Source of the DNA: Bacillota bacterium | GTDB taxonomy: Bacteria; Bacillota; Clostridia; Peptostreptococcales; Anaerovoracaceae | Assembly (NCBI GenBank): GCA_017549385.1 | Contig: JAFYUX010000052.1 | Span: 1 to 8,837 of the forward strand | Direction of reading: 5' to 3' | DNA length: 8,837 nt | Shown: in pieces, positions 6,032-8,837 of the stretch | Layout: the number at the start of each line of letters is the position of its first letter | Numbering within the stretch: the first letter of the stretch is position 1 | Notes under the pieces: generated by a model | Told to the model about the DNA's origin: nothing | Seen by the model: only the letters and a program-made list of their open reading frames with translations | Databases searched by the model: none | Made by a program: the position numbers and the translations under genes

Positions 6032-6673
6032 ATGATCGGCGTAATCGATTACGATGCAGGTAACGTAAAGAGCGTTATCAAAGCTATTGAGAAACTGGGA
6101 GGCAACCCTGTTCTTACAGCTGATTCTGCAATTTTAGACAAATGTACATCACTGGTGCTTCCAGGTGTAGGTTCTTTCGGTAAGGCTATCGAAAACCTGA
6201 AGGCAAACGGAATGGACCAGTATATTATAAAGGCTGTATCAGAAGGCAGACTCCTACTGGGTATCTGTCTCGGCATGCAGATGCTTTTTGATAAGAGCTT
6301 TGAGGATGGCGAATGGGAAGGCCTTGGCTTTATCCCTGGTCAGGTAGTTCGTTTTGGCACAGAAAACGATCCATCCTGGAACGCGGAAAACAAGATTCCA
6401 CACATGGGCTGGAACAAGCTTATCAAAAACAGAGAAGACCAGATCGGTACTGACATTGCAGAGGGCGAATACTCATATTTCGTTCACTCTTACTATGCAG
6501 TTCCAGAAAACTGGGATGATGTAGTTTACTATGCAGACTACAGTGTAAAGGTGCCTGGCGTTGTGCGTAAGGGCAATGTTATCGGCATGCAGTTCCATCC
6601 AGAAAAGAGCTCAGACACAGGTCTCAAGCTTCTTACAAATTTCCTGAAAGAAGGTGGCGAAATTGCTGACTAA
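6032..6673 (+). CDS. hisH: Imidazole glycerol phosphate synthase, glutaminase subunit
   Basis: The class I glutamine amidotransferase half of IGP synthase: it hydrolyses glutamine and passes ammonia through HisF to convert PRFAR to IGP and AICAR. It has 213 aa. The triad is visible as C79 in the nucleophile elbow GICLGMQ, and H189 and E191 in MQFHPEKS. The oxyanion strand is [10 protein letters not shown] at 43-52. The start ATG directly follows the hisB stop, with AAGGGGG at 6017-6023 as ribosome site, 8 nt away. The 3' end overlaps the start of hisF, its obligate partner, consistent with equal synthesis of the two subunits. In many operons hisA sits between hisH and hisF; here it does not. 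Confidence 0.96.
   Translation: MIGVIDYDAGNVKSVIKAIEKLGGNPVLTADSAILDKCTSLVLPGVGSFGKAIENLKANGMDQYIIKAVSEGRLLLGICLGMQMLFDKSFEDGEWEGLGFIPGQVVRFGTENDPSWNAENKIPHMGWNKLIKNREDQIGTDIAEGEYSYFVHSYYAVPENWDDVVYYADYSVKVPGVVRKGNVIGMQFHPEKSSDTGLKLLTNFLKEGGEIAD
6650..6656 (+). promoter_or_regulatory. Ribosome binding site that decides the hisF start
   Basis: GAAGGTGG spans 6649/6650 to 6656 and lies 6 nt before TTG 6663. It overlaps the alternative GTG at 6654, so both cannot serve at once. It lies within the end of hisH, so hisF translation is likely coupled to hisH. Confidence 0.6.
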
Positions 6674-7418
6674 GAGAATAGTTCCATGTCTGGACGTAAA
6701 AAACGGCAGAGTGGTAAAGGGCAAAAAGTTCCAGGGCCTTCAGGACGTTGATGATCCGGTGGAACTTGCAAAGTTCTACAGCGAAATCGGCGCTGACGAG
6801 CTCGTATTTTACGATATAACGGCTTCAAACGAACAGAGAAACATCTTCCTCGACGTGGTGGAAAAAACCGCTTATAACGTGTATATTCCATTCACAGTAG
6901 GTGGTGGTATCCGTACTATAGACGACTTTAACAGCGTACTCAGAGCAGGTGCAGACAAGGTTTCTGTAAACTCTGCAGCAGTTAAAAATCCAGATATTAT
7001 TAAAGAAGCGGCTCTTAAGTTCGGTAGCCAGTGCGTAGTTCTCTCAATCGACTGCAAGAGAAAAGACGATTCATGGGAAGTATATGTAAACGGTGGTCGT
7101 ACTGCTACAGGCATCGATGCCATCGAATGGGCAAAGCGTGGCGAAAAGCTTGGGGCTGGTGAGCTTGTACTCAACAGTATCGACTCAGACGGCGTAAAAG
7201 GCGGCTTTGACATCGAACTCAACAGAGTTGTTTCAGATATGGTAAAAGTACCAGTAATCGCATCAGGCGGTGCCGGCACAATGGAACACTTCCTTGAAGT
7301 TTTCAGAGACGGCAAAGCTGACGCAGGCCTTGCAGCAAGCGTATTCCACTTTGGCGAAATCGACATCAAAGATCTCAAGAGATACCTTGTGGCAAACGGC
7401 GTAAATATGAGAATATAA
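6663..7418 (+). CDS. hisF: Imidazole glycerol phosphate synthase, cyclase subunit (TTG start)
   Basis: The (beta/alpha)8-barrel cyclase that uses ammonia from HisH to convert PRFAR into IGP and AICAR. I favour the TTG at 6663 as start: AAGGTGG at 6650-6656 is well placed as ribosome site, the product then begins [12 protein letters not shown] like known HisF proteins, and the catalytic aspartates fall at D11 and D130, the numbers used for Thermotoga HisF. The alternative GTG at 6654 lies inside the ribosome site and adds three residues. Length is 251 aa. Other visible motifs are the phosphate-binding TVGGGIR at 78-84, [11 protein letters not shown] at 97-107 and IASGGAG near the C-terminal half. 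Two Asp and full HisF length argue against it being a HisA. It overlaps hisH by 11 nt. Confidence 0.94.
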   Translation: MLTKRIVPCLDVKNGRVVKGKKFQGLQDVDDPVELAKFYSEIGADELVFYDITASNEQRNIFLDVVEKTAYNVYIPFTVGGGIRTIDDFNSVLRAGADKVSVNSAAVKNPDIIKEAALKFGSQCVVLSIDCKRKDDSWEVYVNGGRTATGIDAIEWAKRGEKLGAGELVLNSIDSDGVKGGFDIELNRVVSDMVKVPVIASGGAGTMEHFLEVFRDGKADAGLAASVFHFGEIDIKDLKRYLVANGVNMRI

Positions 7419-7430
7419 CAAGATAAATGA

Positions 7431-7464
7431 CAACAGAGCTGGACAATTGCGTTTCAGCTCTTTG
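7431..7464 (+). other. Intergenic hairpin between hisF and hisI
   Basis: AGAGCTG at 7435-7441 pairs perfectly with CAGCTCT at 7455-7461. Three more pairs (CAA 7431-7433 with TTG 7462-7464) extend it beyond one bulged C. The loop is about 13 nt. It is followed by TGATGTCTTGG, so there is no U-run and it is unlikely to be an intrinsic terminator. It sits in the only sizeable gap (73 nt) within the his operon and could be an RNA processing or stability element. Confidence 0.45.
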
Positions 7465-7491
7465 TGATGTCTTGGAAACGGGAGAAAATAC

Positions 7492-7833
7492 ATGAATAAC
7501 GAATCAGTACTCAGCCAGATCAAGTACGATGCAAACGGCCTCGTGCCGGCAATCGTACAGGATTACGAGACAAAGCAGGTTCTCATGATGGCATATATGA
7601 ACGAAGAAGCAATCAGAAAGACACTTACAACCGGCACAACATGGTTTTACAGCCGTAGCCGCCAGTCAATGTGGAACAAAGGTGAGACCTCCGGTCACTT
7701 TCAGAAGGTTAGAAAAGTGAGCTATGACTGTGACTGCGATACTATTCTGGTAATTGCAGAACAGATAGGTGCAGCATGCCACACAGGAAACTTTACATGT
7801 TTCTATAGAGATTTTGATGTAGTTCAGGGATAA
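7492..7833 (+). CDS. hisI: Phosphoribosyl-AMP cyclohydrolase (HisI domain only)
   Basis: It opens the adenine ring of phosphoribosyl-AMP to give ProFAR, the third pathway reaction. At 113 aa it is the stand-alone PRA-CH domain; the PRA-PH (HisE) domain often fused at the C-terminus is absent. Visible are WFYSRSRQSMWNKGETSGH at 51-69, the metal-binding DCDCD at 79-83 (D79, D81, D83), and zinc-type cysteines C80, C96 and C103, the last two within ACHTGNFTCF. The spacing of 15 and 6 residues between these cysteines fits the family. GGGAG at 7480-7484 lies 7 nt before the ATG. It is separated from hisF by a hairpin-bearing 73-nt gap and is the last his gene before polA. No hisE is seen in the window, so the pyrophosphohydrolase must be elsewhere. 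Confidence 0.95.
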   Translation: MNNESVLSQIKYDANGLVPAIVQDYETKQVLMMAYMNEEAIRKTLTTGTTWFYSRSRQSMWNKGETSGHFQKVRKVSYDCDCDTILVIAEQIGAACHTGNFTCFYRDFDVVQG

Positions 7834-7890
7834 TATTATCAATACGACTACAGACTCGATATATCAGATCGTTATGGATCAGGAGTTAAT

Positions 7891-8837
7891 ATGGATAAAA
7901 AGATTGTAGTAATCGATGGCAACAGCTTGATGAACAGAGCGTATTACGCCATCCAGAGGCCTATGATTACAAAAGACGGCATGTTTACACAGGGTATCTT
8001 TGGATTCCTCAACATGCTCAATAAGATTGAAAAAGATTACGAACCTCAATACATTGCAGTAGCTTTTGACAGAAAAGCGCCTACCTTCAGACATGAGGAG
8101 TACGCAGAGTACAAGGCTGGTAGAAAAAAGATGCCACCTGAGCTTGCTATGCAGTTTCCTGTTATGAAGGACATTCTCGATGCAATGAATATCAGGAGAC
8201 TTGAAATAGACGGCTTTGAAGCCGATGATATCCTGGGCACAGTTTCAAGACTGGCAGAAGAACAGGACATCCAGACTTATATCATCACTGGTGACAAGGA
8301 CGCACTCCAGCTTGCAAGTGACAAGACGACAGTTATCTTTACAAAGCGCGGTACATCAGAATTTGACGCATTTGACGCAGATGCTGTAGTAGAAAAGTAT
8401 GGATTTACGCCTCTTCAGTTTATCGACTTTAAGGGTCTCATGGGGGATCAGTCTGACAATATACCAGGTATCCCGGGTGTTGGCGAAAAGACAGCGACTA
8501 AACTTATTATCGAGTATGGTTCTGTTGAAAACATGATCGCAAACATCGATTCTATGAAAAAATCAAAGCTTAAGGACAAAATCGAGGAAAATGCACACCT
8601 TGCAGTAATGAGCAAGCGTCTCGCAACTATAAACAGATTTGTTCCTATGGAGTTTGATTTCGAAACGATGAAATCAGAAGAGCCTGATTACAACAGGCTC
8701 ATTGAAATATACAAAAGGCTTGAGTTCAATTCGTTTATAAGAAAACTCGCGTCAGAAAGCAAAAATGCTGGTGCGCTTGCTCAGGGTTACCCTGCAGACG
8801 GGCCGGCTCAGGGTGGCCAGCAGGACGAGATGGCAGG
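7891..8837 (+). CDS. polA: DNA polymerase I, N-terminal part (cut by window edge)
   Basis: The frame stays open to the window end (315 full codons) and encodes the 5'-nuclease (FEN-like) domain that removes RNA primers and flaps. Acidic metal ligands and motifs in order are D9 (VIDGNSLMNRAYYA), D60 (VAFDRKAPTFRHEEY, with the arch stretch YKAGRKKMP), D112-D113 (EADDILG), D135 and D137 (ITGDKDALQL), and D186 and D189 (GLMGDQSDNIPGIPGVGEKTA, helix-three-turn-helix). From about residue 298 a Gly/Ala/Gln-rich stretch begins, probably the linker to the 3'-5' exonuclease-like and polymerase domains outside the window. AGGAG at 7881-7885 precedes the ATG by 5 nt. hisI ends 57 nt upstream with no terminator; only a weak TTATCA-N18-TATATC promoter candidate lies in the gap. 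A stand-alone 5'-3' exonuclease is possible but less likely, given the linker. Confidence 0.9.
   Translation, partial: MDKKIVVIDGNSLMNRAYYAIQRPMITKDGMFTQGIFGFLNMLNKIEKDYEPQYIAVAFDRKAPTFRHEEYAEYKAGRKKMPPELAMQFPVMKDILDAMNIRRLEIDGFEADDILGTVSRLAEEQDIQTYIITGDKDALQLASDKTTVIFTKRGTSEFDAFDADAVVEKYGFTPLQFIDFKGLMGDQSDNIPGIPGVGEKTATKLIIEYGSVENMIANIDSMKKSKLKDKIEENAHLAVMSKRLATINRFVPMEFDFETMKSEEPDYNRLIEIYKRLEFNSFIRKLASESKNAGALAQGYPADGPAQGGQQDEMA

Noticed and set aside
6872..7378. 168-codon open frame on the minus strand.
   Set aside because: It is antisense to hisF, which is complete and convincing; no independent start signal.
6654..7418. Possibility that the barrel gene is HisA or a HisA/HisF hybrid filling the missing isomerase step.
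   Set aside because: The length, [12 protein letters not shown] start, D11/D130 positions and ending are those of HisF, and it overlaps its partner hisH.
1..8837. CRISPR arrays, tRNA or rRNA genes, insertion sequences.
   Set aside because: No regularly spaced repeats, no tRNA-like cloverleaf, no transposase frame or terminal inverted repeats with coding content were seen.

Overview
The window looks like a chromosomal segment of a low- to mid-GC anaerobic Firmicute, most likely from the Clostridia and perhaps the Lachnospiraceae. The reasons are Gram-positive style AGGAGG ribosome sites, a HisZ/short-HisG type ATP phosphoribosyltransferase, a PHP-type histidinol phosphatase, and an ECF sigma/membrane anti-sigma pair of the kind common in these bacteria. 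The genus assignment is inference from recall; no search was run.

Layout. (1) Bases 1-188: a long imperfect stem-loop at the left edge (possible terminator or dispersed palindrome), then a non-coding stretch with a candidate ECF-type promoter. (2) 204-1299: an AT-rich two-gene unit encoding an ECF sigma factor and a single-pass membrane protein that is probably its anti-sigma factor. (3) 1300-1486: a convergent intergenic region packed with three stem-loops, one of them a perfect 16-bp stem closing a GC-richer 38-nt loop. (4) 1487-2278, minus strand: PHP-family histidinol phosphatase. (5) 2279-2517: a divergent regulatory region in which the two opposing promoters appear to share one -35 element. 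(6) 2518-7833, plus strand: a compact histidine operon, hisZ-hisG (fused in one reading frame), hisD, hisB, hisH, hisF, hisI. (7) 7891 to the window end: the 5' part of polA (5'-nuclease domain), cut by the window edge.

Together the his genes cover ATP phosphoribosyltransferase with its regulatory subunit (HisZG), PRA-CH (HisI), imidazole glycerol phosphate synthase (HisH+HisF), IGP dehydratase (HisB), histidinol phosphatase (HisK/HisJ type) and histidinol dehydrogenase (HisD). Three pathway steps are not encoded here: PRA-PH (HisE), ProFAR isomerase (HisA) and the aminotransferase (HisC). They must lie elsewhere or be replaced. Neighbouring his genes overlap or nearly touch, except for a 73-nt gap holding a hairpin between hisF and hisI. 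polA follows hisI after 57 nt with no visible terminator, so read-through is possible.

Most of the window is ordinary metabolism. The least ordinary items are the HisZ-HisG fusion, the gaps in the pathway, the shared divergent promoter, the 70-bp palindrome, and the AT-rich sigma/anti-sigma unit. I see no convincing wholly new system.
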